Assembly (NCBI RefSeq): GCF_958450345.1
Contig: NC_088780.1
Coordinates: 157,896,726-157,960,725 of the forward strand
Length of the DNA: 64,000 nt
Direction of reading: 5' to 3'
From: Calliphora vicina
Taxonomy: Eukaryota > Arthropoda > Insecta > Diptera > Calliphoridae
Part shown: piece after piece, positions 46,229 through 57,431 of the stretch
Layout: each line of letters opens with the position of its first letter
Position numbering within the stretch: the first letter of the stretch is position 1
Translations under genes and position numbers: made by a program
The notes under the pieces: generated by a model
The model's database searches: none
The model's input: the letters and a program-made list of their open reading frames with translations, nothing else
What the model was told of the DNA's origin: nothing

Positions 46229-47840
46229 CCTACATTCGGCAAAAAAATTAAAAAAAAAATTTTTTTCGTAACAGCCTTGCAGAAATACTTTATATTAGCG
46301 GGTGAACGGTTTTATTTTTTTTTTTTTTTTGAGGTACGGTTTACTGTAACTATATGGGGGATTTCATGTGAAGTGAACAAATTGTTAAAACCGATATCTT
46401 CCGATCGGGATGAAATTTGCAGCAAGGTTATATATAGATAGTAGTTTATACAATTTTTCAACAGGATCAGCTCAAGAACTCCCTGAGTTAGAGGGGGTCA
46501 AAATTTTACAAACAGGTGTTTTTTCTCATCCATGTAACTTATTACCTATTACTCTTAGCAAAATTTGTTCCAAATAGTTTAGATAGCTATTTCTTCAATC
46601 TTTGGAAAAAAAATTAAAAATAAAAAATGTTTGACTTTTTTTTTGCAAATTGAAAAAAAAGAAAAAAGTTTTTGATTTTGCAAGAAAAAAAGTCAAATAT
46701 TTTTTATTTTTATTTTTTTCGAATGATTGATGAAAAATAGCTATATAAACTATTTGTGACAATTTTTGCTAACACTGAATAAACTCGTTTGATATTAATA
46801 AACTTAATTATAAAAAAAACAGATTCGGTGTAATATTTATTACTTTTACGTCTAAATTTCTTATTTTTTGTCAGAATTTCATCACAGATACCTCTTTTGA
46901 AAGGTTTTGAAATTATCTATTTTTCTGTTTCACTATAATATCTTTCTGTTTTTTTGCTATAATATCCACACTAGTTGCCGGGTTATCGGAACCCTTTACA
47001 AGATAATTAAGAACATATTTGGCCATCCAAAATAGGTTACTTTATTTTGATATCGACTATGCGATTTGAGAATTTTTGCCCCAAATTTGAATTTTACATA
47101 AAAAATAGGCGTCATTTGAATGGACCTATCCCATCCGTATCAAGAATTTTTAAATTTATTTTCATTTAAAATATTTAGTGTAAAATTAGCTTTTCAAAAG
47201 GTATCAATTCCTTATACATATTTTTGAAAATTTTTAGATAACTTAAAAATAAAAAAAGTACTTTTTTTCAAAAAACTAGAGAATAATCGCCTTTTTAAAT
47301 TCAAATACATATAAATTTGCAGTGAGTCACGATTTTTAAATAACTCTTGTTTTGTTTGACATATGCATTTGTTGTTAGTCCAATAAAAGAAAAATGGAGA
47401 AAATCGGGATATATTTGGACCTGCTGTTATACAAATGAGGAGTAGGGTGGCTAAAAACGTTGAAAAAATACTATACTTTTCAATTTTACTTTTATATTTG
47501 CATGCGTTTTTCTATGGATACCCAGTTATGTATGCTGTTGACGTAAGGGTGCAACTTTGTAAATGGGCTTTATCTTCCAAACGGCTGATCCTATCCTAAA
47601 TCAAAAAATCATATATATTGCGGAAAACAGTTTTGGCTAGGATATCAAGAAATTTCAAGTCGATCCGATTATCCAATTCAGAGCTACAGCATTTTAAAAA
47701 TGCAAAACATACCCAGGTATGTTGCCGTTGACATAAAGGTTAAAGAATCGACAGAGCTGTATCTTGCAAAAGCCGTTATATTAAAATTTAAACATTCAAA
47801 GTTAACATTAAATACTAATTCAATATAAATGAAATCAAAT
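46229..47840. other. AT-rich non-coding stretch, repeat debris
   Basis: Imperfect A/T-tract inverted repeat around 46610-46745 (AAAAAATGTTTGACTTTTTT against AAAGTCAAATATTTTTTATT). Near 47395 ATGGAGAAAATCGGGATATA repeats a motif at 41650-41690. Sites 47518-47560 and 47702-47750 carry TACCCAG-TATGT, GTTGACRTAARGGT. Otherwise nothing. Confidence 0.45.
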
Positions 47841-48275
47841 TATATAATTCAAGAATAATGTTAAGAAAGATTATTCCGAACCAATTTTTTTTTTTTAGAT
47901 AACTTAATTTTTGGTTAAAAAAAATGTTAAGTCAATATCTCAATTGGATTCAAATATATGCCACATTAAAACTACGTTCTTCAAAAATATTGCACAATAT
48001 TTTTTTTGAAACATTTAGACTATAAGGCGAGTGAGGCAAAACTTGCAACATGTGGCCTAGCGTTAAGATGATGGTATATTACGATTTCATGTCTGGTCGC
48101 ATATTCTGGGCGTTTTTCGGTAAATGTTCGCTTTAAACGTTAGGTGATGGTCTGGCCAGATTTCATCGGCTTCGCCTTTAATAGAATAAATCATATTTGC
48201 CGATATGAAAATTCATATTTATTTACTGCAACCTGATTAGTCGGTCTTGACCGACTATACCTTCTTACTTGTTTT
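47841..48275. repeat. Dispersed repeat fragments ending GACCGACTATACCTTCTTAC
   Basis: TCAATTGGATTCAAATATAT followed by GCCAC matches 22535-22560. The right edge 48236-48275 is the inverse of the left edge of the repeat at 2981-3490. Confidence 0.5.
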
Positions 48276-48859
48276 TATTGTGTATGTTTGTTTTCTTTCT
48301 GGTTCCTTTAAATTGCTTTATTCTTTTAATGTATTGATATTTATTTTTAAATTTTTTATACAAAATTTCTAAACATTTATTTCCTATTCGTAAAAATATG
48401 TATGTATTTATTTATATACATATATAGAATGTTTGCCTATGTGTCTGGTGTTCTTTTCGATACTCAAACAATTATTTCTTTTGTTTTCACATTCAAAGGA
48501 AAACAATTTTCAACATCATACATTTATATGTATTTTCCATTTAAATAATTCATACATGTATGTGAAATATTAAGAAAAGAAATCACACATACACACATAC
48601 AGCCATTGTTTGTGTTTATGTGTAATTTTTTGAATACTGCTGGCTTTTTTACCTATTTCATGTAATTCTTTTAAGCAATTGTTAGATCTTAAAGAAACAG
48701 GAAAATATTGTATGGTGAAATAATTAAAATTTTATAAAAAATAAATGTTTAGTATTTTTTAAAGCAGAAAACTCTTTTGTTTATAATTTTATTAAGGAAG
48801 TGAAAACTTTTATAATGTTTATAGATATTAAACAGACTCCTGCTTGTGTATACTTGATT
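48276..48859. other. AT-rich non-coding stretch
   Basis: ATGTATGTATTTATTTATAT and CACACATACACACATAC microsatellite-like patches (48400-48600). No gene. Confidence 0.5.
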
Positions 48860-49375
48860 TCCAGTTCGAATTATTGTTCGTTTTTCGGGCAATGCTCGCT
48901 TCAAACGATTTCAGCAGCTCATAATAGATAGGACCCTCTTCGTCCCACCAATTACAGAGCATTTCCTTAGCACAATGGATATTTGGCTTTGGTGTTGTTG
49001 TTGTAGAAGCAGTGATTACTGAGTTGACAGCCCTTGGCCGAGTGAACTCTGGTCATTCCGGTGCGTAGAACCGGCTGTCGTGGGAATGCTTTGGTGTCGA
49101 TTCGGCTAGTTGGCCGGGCTTTATATTACCATCCATTTTCCATTCTTTTATAGTGTTCAAGCAGCATCTCTGCTTCCAATTTCCCAGCTTTTGTATGAAT
49201 CCTGCTGCTGGCAAACGTTTTGAAATTACTGATTGAGTAGCTCAAAATGATTCTGCAATCTGTTGTTTTGTCTTCCTGCAATTCTTGGTTTTCAAACCTT
49301 TTTGGCTGGCCTGGTCGATCTTTGTCTTCCGTGTCAATATTTATACTTCTGAACAGCAAAAACCATTCCACATTT
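48860..49375 (-). pseudogene. mariner transposase relic, split by a SINE-like insertion
   Basis: The reverse strand from 49371 reads INIDTEDKDRPGQPKRFENQ and then SNFKTFASSRIHTKAGKLEA and EMLLEHYKRMENG: the linker, second DNA-binding region and start of the catalytic domain of the same mariner family as the copies at 10.3, 18.2 and 55.2 kb. After a deletion the frame shifts to AESTPKPNIHCAKEMLCNWW, followed by DEEGPIYYELLKSFEASIAR (48990-48890). Between the TPK and KPN pieces sits a 92-bp insertion with a 10-bp duplication (48996-49087). The catalytic Asp-containing TCDEKW block lies in the deleted part, and no TIRs are visible. Confidence 0.82.
48996..49087. mobile_element. 92-bp SINE-like insertion with 10-bp target duplication
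   Basis: GCTTTGGTGT occurs at 48986-48995 and 49088-49097. Removing one copy and the 92 bp between restores the uninterrupted mariner reading frame sequence. Read on the reverse strand, the insert starts ATTCCCACGACAGCCGG, contains a CCGG-bounded hairpin CCGGTTCTACGCACCGG and ends CTACAACAACA. Short length, variable-size target duplication and a simple-repeat 3' tail fit target-primed reverse transcription. It is much richer in G+C than anything around it. Similar sequences occur in other fly genomes from memory, unverified. Confidence 0.75.
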
Positions 49376-49944
49376 TAGAATCAAGTAAAAAACTTTATTT
49401 TTTTAACTATAATGTTAAAAAAATAATTAAGAGTAAATGACAGTTATGTACCCTTCAAAATGACATACAAGTTATTAAAAACAATAGTTCGGTTTTAATT
49501 TTCATGTCTATTATATTGGGCAAAGCATGGCCTTAAAGTGCTGTACCCGATTTGAAACTTTTTATATATATGGAATTTACTGCGTCATTTCCATTTATAT
49601 TGTAGAAGTTTTCATTTATATTTCAGATATAATAGACCTTCAAAGTGGACTGATTTTCAGTATTAAAAAAGCAGACCATTTTTAGGTAATTTGGTTCGCT
49701 TTCAGATACAGTATCTCGAAAAATAGGTAACGGATCGTCATTCTTTTTGATTCAGGTGATAGATCAATTTATTAAGAGAATAATAAAAAAATTGTACTAT
49801 TTGTTTTATGTTTATCCAGGTAAATCAATACTTAACAGCTATACATTATTTCAATATTTCTCAACTTTGATGGAAAATAAAAAAAACAAAAAAAAACTAT
49901 AAATTTCTATATTTACCATATTTTCAAAACAAGTTCTTTGATTA
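49376..49944. other. AT-rich non-coding stretch
   Basis: No ORF, no TE ends, no repeats recognised. Confidence 0.5.
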
Positions 49945-51374
49945 CACAGAGGAACAAAATTGACATTTTGGTTTGGTGCCGCGGAAAATGTTTTTGATAA
50001 AACATGTATGGGACATTACATAGTCAAAACTATATTTAGTTTTTTTTGATGAGCTCTTGTTTTTAAGATATCGCGGTTTTAATTTGTTTGGTTATTCTGT
50101 ATTTTTTTCTCTTTTTGTTGGGTTATTTCATAAATGGAGACTAAAATTAAAGACGCATCTTTGTACTGGTATTCTACACAAAATTATCTTTTCTTTGACA
50201 TCAATTTTATTTATCAAAGTTTCAGGATATATTGGTGATATCGCAAGGATGTTGAAAATTAACTTTTTTCAGTTTCATCCTTATAAGTTTAACCTATGGT
50301 AAAAGGGTTCAACATTTTTTCACTATATACAATAAAAACTTATCAGTAAACTAATTTATATAAAAATATTGAAAATTCGCTGAAAATATACTAAACTATT
50401 TGGCAAATAACTCAAAGTTTTACAGTATTTTTCATATGTATTTCATATTAAAAAACTATATAAATGTTCGTAACTTGAATGTTTTACACCTGTTTTTTTT
50501 ATAAATATAATTTCTCTTGTTATATTATTTCATTATGGCTAGTAAGATGAGATGCTGTGTTAAAGATCTTAATATGTTTTGTTACATTTGTGACGAAAAT
50601 ATGTTAAAAGATCAGCGCAAATCAATTACAACACTGTTCTTCAATTATATTTAGCTTACCTTGGTATTCAAATTCGCAACATAGACAATTCCTGGATATA
50701 TAATGTAGAAATAAATCTATATGTTTGTAAAAATTTATTTTTTTCTGTAAAATACTAGTGTTTTTTAAAAAAAAATTAAGATATTTTCACCAAAAACGCT
50801 GTAAATCACGTAAATTCAAAACTCGCAATATTTTAAAAACGTCAAATGAAGTAAGACTAATGACTACCTAAAAATTTATTTATAAAAAAAATTGTTTTTT
50901 AGGATGTAAAATTTCGGGATATTATCTAAATATTTCATTAAATTTTTAACTAATTTTTCATTTTAATTAAAAACTATATTCGCTATAATGCCTTGAATGT
51001 GCAGTGATAAATTTTTATTTAAAATTTTCATAATGCACAATTTTATTAAAGATAAAGCTAAAAAAGTCAAATTTCAACTTTCCTGAAAGATCAGACAAAT
51101 ATGCCAAAATATCCATTAGAATTATTATATTCAAAAGAAGCATATGTTTATGTAGACCAGTCTCATGCTAAAAAAATCACATTCTTAATTGCATTACCTA
51201 AAATTTTGAAGAAAAACACAAAAAATAGGGTATTCAATGAAAATATAAAAACCGCGATATTTCGAAAACGCGAGCTGACTGGAAAAAAAACAAGTATAAC
51301 ATAGTAATGAGGGTTCATCAACGTGTACAAAAGGTAGTTCAAATCTCGGGCACCAAAATCTCTGTTCCGCAGTG
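49945..51374. mobile_element. 1.4-kb TIR element carrying a Cys-rich TE protein fragment
   Basis: The left end CACAGAGGAACAAAATTG and the right end (reverse-complemented) CACTGCGGAACAGAGATTTT are followed on both sides by TTGGTGCC, then after a gap by GAGCTC/CAGCTC, TGTTTTT/CGTTTTC and ATATCGCGGTTTT. The arms therefore stay similar for roughly 130 bp. The flanks GATTA and TTATT share only TTA. Inside is the fragment at 50535-50720. Tips starting CACNGNGG recall the Transib-like elements here, but the target duplication does not support that, so the superfamily is open. Confidence 0.6.
50535..50720 (+). pseudogene. N-terminal fragment of a multi-copy arthropod TE protein (Cys-rich)
   Basis: An ATG at 50535 opens a 39-codon frame, MASKMRCCVKDLNMFCYICD followed by ENMLKDQRKSITTLFF, ending in TAG at 50652. 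In a neighbouring frame the sequence continues AYLGIQIRNIDNSWIYNVE to about 50712. This matches, from memory, the start of a protein repeated in many arthropod genomes that begins MASK-RCC, has a DPD-FCYICG Cys motif, then AYFG-KLGDQD-W and a further Cys pair. The pattern of Cys-Cys and FCYIC suggests a small zinc-binding module. Function is unknown to me. One frameshift and loss of the rest make it a relic, and its position inside a TIR element suggests that element or its autonomous parent encoded it. Confidence 0.6.
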
Positions 51375-51740
51375 TTATTCCTTTACCTAATACAACCATT
51401 TCCAGCTGTCCGTCCTTGCCCCATTTTTTGCTAGAGGTAAAATTTTGAAAAGATACATGGTTCCAAAAATGTTTTTTTTACAAAAAATTAATATTTTACA
51501 AAAAATTAAATCGTATCTGGAATATTTTACAAAAAATTTAAAAAGAAATTAAAATAAAAAATAAATTAAATCTTTTCTGCAATAATTTTAAATCACAAAA
51601 GCCTTTAAAAAGAAAAAGAAAAAATTAAAAATTTTAAAAATATTTCCCATAAAATTTATTTTTCCACAAAATTCAAATTTGTTAACCCGTAAATGTGTAG
51701 AACCCTTTCCAAACACTTATTTAATAAGTAGCTTGATGAA
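51375..51740. other. Very A-rich non-coding stretch
   Basis: Runs of AAAAATTAAA from 51470 to 51640. No coding evidence. Confidence 0.5.
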
Positions 51741-52260
51741 TTACACAGTGCAATACGAAAAAAATAACCATATACGGACACCACTACGCGATAAAAGACA
51801 AAAAAAGACCCGTGTCTCCCAGTTTGGCCCAAAGCCATGCACTTTCTTATGGGACCCCAAAGATTTGGGGCCTTGTGTCATTTTTGCAAGAAAGGGATCA
51901 TTTTCTCAAGCTCATGTCTTGCAAACAGTTCGGAATATTGATTAACTCTCTGAGGCAAAGTTGTAGCCCTGGTCATGAGGAATAAAAATTGCGAACAAAT
52001 AAAATAAAAAAAGGTCTATATGTAGCAAACCGTTCAAAATTCAAGGAAACAATCAACTACAAGAATGTACCTAAGATCTCAATAAACAACTTTCTGGAAC
52101 ATATAAACTTCCTAGGAATGATTCTTAACACGGTTTAGGCTGGTCAATGTAAGTTAGTAAGAAAAAACTAAAGGAATTAAGTGTCCTGGGCCATAAACTA
52201 TTAAATTATTATAAACTAAAGCATACTTTTCGGCAGATTTAAAAAAATCATTATTTACAT
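51741..52260. repeat. Rearranged relative of the 3981-5576 element
   Basis: 51810-51990 matches 4710-4890 in the same orientation (TCCCAGTTTGGCCCAAAG, CCCCAAAGATTTGGG, CTCTGAGGCAAAGTTGTAGC). The next block, 52025-52160, is the inverse of 5285-5400 (CAAAATTCAAGGAAACAAT, CCTAGGAATGATTCTTAACA). TIRs are absent. A CACAGTG lies just before it at 51744. Confidence 0.7.
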
Positions 52261-53100
52261 ACATTTTAATGGATTTATTAAAGACAAATACACACAATTA
52301 ACATTTAAAGGGACTATACTATAGATTACTTGGAGACACTTAAGTTACAATTGTCTTGACGCTAGATTACATGGGATGTATAAAGTAACCAATTGACTTT
52401 TTCTGCATTACAAATTATTTTTTGTTTTTAGATCATAATTTGATTTTTGTGAAGAATATTTTAGGAGCATATTTATCAATAATAAATGCATGACAATCCG
52501 CCCCTACTAATTAGCAGTGTTATGAATGTTATGACCAAAATACAAAACCCAAGTTATTGATGTCTTGTGATGTGCCTATGAACGAACTTTCCATACTGCC
52601 TACCTCAAACTCTCCTCCATTTTCACTTTCCTCAAAATCCATAAAACAGCAACATCAAAACATATCCTTTTTAACATCGCATGATTAATTCAAAAGGAAA
52701 AAGCGCACACAAAAACATTATTGCTACTTAACTTTAAGCAAACCAAACACTTAATTATAAATTCAAGTTGATTTTGATCCTTTTCGACTTCTCAACATAA
52801 AGGCAAGAAACAACATTTCGACGCCCACACCGCAAAAGTTATTAACATACATTATATTGCTCTATTTTCAGGGTCAAAGTTGGGTTTGAATGTTTTAAGA
52901 AAAATGAAAAAAGCTTTAAACAAACAAAATAAATAATCGTTTGAGCGGGAAATATTTACAAACAAACAAACACACAACATAAATAATAATGATTGCAATG
53001 TTTAGTGGTAGAGAGGAAGCAGCCTCTTTTATAAGCATATTTTCGACCATTATTGTTTGGCTTGTTGTTATTAGTATGTTATCATTTATATTTCCTTAAG
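52261..53100. other. AT-rich non-coding stretch
   Basis: Some AAACAAACAAAC runs (52915-52975). Slightly richer in C near 52590. No gene recognised. Confidence 0.5.
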
Positions 53101-53960
53101 GTTTTTATAATCACCATCAAAAACATGGGCGGTATATTGATTTTGTCATTCTGTTTGTAACATTTCGAAATATTGGTCGTACACTCAGAGAAAAAATATA
53201 ATTGGGCATGGTTACTGTAACCATTTAAATAGTGTTACAAGATTTTTAACAATATTAAAGTCACAGTAACTATTTACATGATTGTGATAACCATAATATG
53301 GTTAATTTACGATTCACATGATTGTCTCAACCATATATATGGTTACAGTAAACAAGTATATGTTTGTGGAAACCATATTTATGATGAATAATTTTATCAT
53401 AATATGTTGTTCTCAGATTATGATAAGCCTTAAGCCGAGAGCAACATAATATGATAAGTCCCTCGATTGTAGATATGTTCGTCCGTCTGTTCGTCTCTCT
53501 CTCATCGCAAATAATTTCTGTCGATTAAGTTTGTTTGGTATTGAAAATATGCAATTTTGGTCTATGATTATCCCCCGGAATACTGTTTGAGCAGCCATAA
53601 ATATCTTAATTCTCATGATCCTGATAAAGTTTTGCACAAATTAGTTCTAAGTATTCCGAAATTATACTGTAAAGTATGGCGAAAATCAGTCAACATTTAG
53701 ATTAGTCCCCATACAAGGACCCCCTCAGAAAATGACTTGAACTTTCACAATTGTTTTATAGTAATTAATCGTATCGCGATGAAATTGAACATAAACAAGT
53801 TTTATATGAAATTAAATCTTTCTAACAACTTTTGTGAGGATTGGTCAATAATTGACCCTGCCTCCATATAACCCCTAAATCCGAAAAATATTTTATTGCC
53901 ACATTTAGATGGTGGGTATACAAGATTCAGCACAGCCGAATAAAACACTCTTACTCTCTT
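53101..53960. repeat. Dispersed dipteran repeat, interrupted by a MITE
   Basis: Left part GTTTTTATAATCACCATC, TTTGTCATTCTGTTTGTAAC and TTTCGAAATATTGGTCGTA (53101-53188) and right part from 53450 (CCCTCGATTGTAGATATG) to GGTGGGTATACAAGATTCAG and CACTCTTACTCTC (53910-53955). The CACCATC and GGTGGGTAT edges are roughly inverse. Such repeats are very common in fly genomes from memory. The minus ORF 53413-53637 is accidental. Confidence 0.6.
53189..53420. mobile_element. Nested MITE with ATGGTTAC-GTAACCAT motifs
   Basis: Begins ACTCAGAGAAAAAATATA inside the host repeat and ends near TTGTTCTCAGATT. ATGGTTACTGTAACCAT near 53214 is palindromic, and CCATATATATGGTTACAGTAA near 53329 repeats the inverse. 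The ends are only partly inverse (CTCAGAGAA and TTGTTCTCAG). Non-coding. Confidence 0.5.
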
Positions 53961-54799
53961 CATAATTTGTTCTTCTCTTTTAATACCCTTGGGCCTTGTA
54001 TATAATATTCTCTTAATAAATGTAAATTCTTTATTAACATCACGTCTTTATTCGATTTATGATGATATTTAAAGTATAAAACAAACTAATGAACGCAAAA
54101 ATCGTAAACACATTTCTTACTTAAATGAATTTTCATTTTTCTCTTTAAGGAAAGTATGTACAATAACAGCAAAAAAATATTTTAACTTTAAACATTAAGA
54201 ATTAATTTCCTAAACGTGAGTAACAATGTAAAAGCTAAACTTTAAGAAACTAAAGTTCTAACATTTTCCTTGAAATATTTTGTATTAAGAAAGGCCATTC
54301 TCATAGGGAATTTGTTTCTTGCTGCAAGTTTCATATATGAACTTAAAAACTGATACAGAGAGAATGTGAAGGAAGTTATTAAAAGTCTTACAAAAAGGAT
54401 TTTTAATAATGTTATCAACACAATACCAATATACACAACTTAAGTGGTTATTGGTTTAAGGAGAAATTAATTTCGTAAAATAATTAGTAATTTTACTCTT
54501 TTAGTTAGCTCATTTTATTCATTTAAATCCATTAAGCCATGTCTCTGGCAATTCTACCTAAAAAACCTTTTTCATTAGTATTATTGCTAAATATCCTCTT
54601 CTAATCACATAACTCTGGTAATTGAAATTTAAAAGCTCTCATTAAGGCTTAATTTATTGATTATTTTATAACACTTATAGCTATCAAACCGCTAACGCAA
54701 GTATAAGTTTCAATTTACTTTTACCTGCTAAACAATATATAACTTTTCCTTAATCCAATATCTTTATGAGTGTATAGGAGTTCGAGTGTATGTACATTA
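53961..54799. other. AT-rich non-coding stretch
   Basis: No motif recognised; minus ORF 54242-54436 lacks support. Confidence 0.5.
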
Positions 54800-55930
54800 G
54801 GTTGGCCCGAAGTTTCCAACTAAAATGAAAGTATAGTTTATTTGAAGGAAACATATGAAAGATTGGTATAATGGGGAAAATATTTGAAAGGTGCTTGTAT
54901 GAGAATTTAGATACGGAGCTATCTGAATTCTCATACAAGTCCAATAACCACAACCTTTTTTTTTGCTTCTAAATTGTCGAATTTTATACCAACAAAGCGT
55001 CATATGCGGGAAGTTTTGCTTTACTTCATTAATTTGAAAAAAAAAATACTGAAGCACGCCGATTGCTCACCAAAGCTTACGGTGAATGCGTTCCATCGGC
55101 TTCAACGTGCGAGATATGGTTTGTGTTTTTCAGAAGTACTGATTTGACATGGAAGAGAAATATCACCCAGGCCAGCCAAAAAAGTTTCAAGACCAAAACT
55201 TAGAGTCATTACTCCATGAAAATTGTTGTCAAATTCAACAAGAGCTTGCAATGTCATTGGAAGCTACTCAAGCAGCAATTTCAAAATGTTTGCAAGCAGC
55301 AGTATTCATACAAAAGCAGCCAAATTGGAGCTGAGATACCAAATTGAAACTGAGATACCTTGAAAGTCGATTTGTATGTCTGAAATGATGCATGAACACT
55401 ATACGATGACTTACGATGAAAAATGGATCCAGTACAATAACACGAAGCGAAATAGATTGTGTGTAAAGCCCGGCTGAAACCAGCCGAATTGACACCAATG
55501 CCAAATATCCATGGTGCTAAGGTAATGATCTGTATTTGGTGGTACCAAAATGGTGCCATCTATTATGAGCTGCTAAAATCTGGCTAGATCAAGCGAACAT
55601 TGGCCGATAAACGGCCAGATATGAAACCGTAATATTCCATCATGAGAACGCTATGCCACATGTTTCAATACCTGTTAAAAACTATTTATAATGAAGTGGT
55701 TGGGAAGTTTTGTCTCATCCGCCTAGTCCATACTTTGCCCCGATCTACAACAATATGTTTCGATCGATGTAGAACGCTCTCTCTGGGATATGCTTCACTT
55801 TGGAACAGACTATCAGATATAGGCTTGAAAGGTGAGCAGTTCTTTTGGCTCGGAATCCATATGTTGCTAGAAAGATGGGAAAAGGTCATAGCTAACAATA
55901 GCTAATACTTTGTATAAATTTATATTGTAC
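54800..55930 (+). pseudogene. mariner (DD34D) element, most complete relic here
   Basis: The left TIR reads GGTTGGCCCGAAGTTTCCAA directly after TA. The coding remains include RRLLTKAYGECVPSAS (about 55055), then from 55149 EEKYHPGQPKKFQDQNLESL, LHENCCQIQQELAMSLEATQ and AAISKCLQAAVFIQKQPNW, and MTYDEKWIQYNNTKRNRLCV near 55408. Further on are HENAMPHVSIPVKNYL (55638, where the family has HDNA, so the second catalytic Asp is Glu) and RSMXNALSG. Near 55845 FFWLGIHMLLERWEKVIANN closes the protein. The third Asp (SPD/PSD region) reads SPYFAPIY, so it is also lost. Several frameshifts are present. The right TIR is missing where the element at 55937 begins, which may mean the right end was replaced or deleted. 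Confidence 0.88.
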
Positions 55931-55936
55931 ACATTA

Positions 55937-57431
55937 GAGTGTCCCTTAGAATTAAATTTTTTGAAATGTTGAAACGGTACCCCCTGATAACTTTCGTAAT
56001 GACCTAAAATATCACCAAAAAAATGTTTAGCTTGTTCTAAGAAGGGCAACCCGTGCCGACTTTCGATTTAGTTTTGAGATGCATTTACAAGGGAAAAAAT
56101 TATTTTTTTTAGTTTTTTTTAAATTTTGGCCATTAAATAATTACTTTTGCAATATAATTTAAAAGAATCGAAATGTGTACGTAATTGTCGTTCTAATGAC
56201 ATATAAAAGACAAAAATTGGTTAAAAAATTTTAAAGTTATTGAAAAATCGCCAGGCCATTTACGTGTCTCAGGCCACTAGAACAAGAAATGTAGGAACAA
56301 AATTAACATATTTTGAGAAATATTAAAATAAAAGCTTATTTTTACTTAAAATATATCCATATTTACTTGTATATGAGTTTTTATCTTCATAGGATACAGT
56401 TAACCTATTCGCAAGTATAACCAAAAAAAATATTTTTTTAACGGCAGTTTCAAATCTCCAATTTTTAAAACAAATTTTGTTAAACAAACTTCAGAATTTG
56501 TTAATCATCACATGGGGATTTATTAACAACATAATAGGGAATACAAATGTGAAAAAGGTATGTCAATACCACTTATAGTTTTTCCATACCTGCAATTTAA
56601 ATTTTGCGATTTTCGAGAAAAACTAATTTTTTGGCCATTTTTTGGCGAATGAGCCGATTTTCCTTACTGTTATTAATTTTAATTAAAATCTGTTAAGAAT
56701 ATTATAGTCCAGGTAATTTTAAATATACTATGAAAGTTTTACTAAAATCGAAAACGCTAAGCCTTAAATATTGAGGGTCAAAGGTCAAATTTTTTAATAT
56801 TTGGAATTTTTCATGGAGAGATAGCAAAATATTATACATTTTTGGGACGATTGATGAAACTTAAGAAAAATATAACATAAAATCTAGTATTTACAATAAT
56901 AGCACAAAAATGGAAATTAACCCTTAAAAGCACATGGGGTCAAAAAGACTGTGTTTTTCGTGATTTTAAAAGTTCAGGGTCATTTGGACCCCAAGTGCTC
57001 TTAAGGGTTAATTTCCATTTTTGTTTTTTTTCTTAAGTTTCATCGAAAGTCGCTACGGGTTGCCTTCTTAGAACAAGGTAAACATTTTTTAGTGGTATTT
57101 TAGGTCATTACGAAAGTTTTCAGCGGGTACCGCTTCAACATTTAAAAAAAATCTCGCATTTTTACAGAATAAGAATTTAAAAAACATAAAATTTTTGCAA
57201 AAAAAAATTACAAAAGTTCATATATTTTTGCACGGCGTTGAAAGCGTCTTAAAAATACATTTTATATAATAACAATATTTCTCGTATGTTTCCTCTGCGA
57301 AAAATATAAAAAAAATCATAACAACCTTAAATACTGGACCCAGGACAAAAATTTTTAGAGACGGTATCTTAAAATGAACTAAACTCTTGTTTAAGTTGCT
57401 AATATCCACAATTATTTTTTTGATGACACCC
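55937..57431. mobile_element. 1.5-kb foldback-type TIR element, TA target duplication
   Basis: The tips GAGTGTCCC and GACACCC are flanked by TA (55935-55936, 57432-57433). A TIR-like segment of about 130 bp (CAAAAAAATGTTTAG.., TTCTAAGAAGGGCAACCCGT, CGTAATGACCTAAAATA) at 55965-56070 has its inverse at 57040-57145. The interior 56080-56770 is closely similar to 20440-21160 in the element 20348-21301. A further hairpin (56903-56940 and 56990-57027, AATGGAAATTAACCCTTA with its inverse) lies near the right end. About 280 bp of unpaired DNA sits between the right arm and the right tip. No coding sequence. Confidence 0.75.

Noticed and set aside
47443..47470. Possible TIR start TAGGGTGGCTAAAAACG like the 20.35-kb element
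   Set aside because: No inverse partner was found nearby and similarity stops after GGGTGGC.
51744..51770. CACAGTGCAATACG as another Transib-like tip
   Set aside because: No mate end or 5-bp duplication could be found. CACAGTG also occurs at 6811 and 41699 without partners, so a single heptamer means little.
56914..57010. piggyBac MITE (TTAA next to CCCTT on both sides)
   Set aside because: The inverted repeat extends beyond the TTAA sites, and a related copy at 22060 has the same left flank, so this is more simply part of the larger foldback element.
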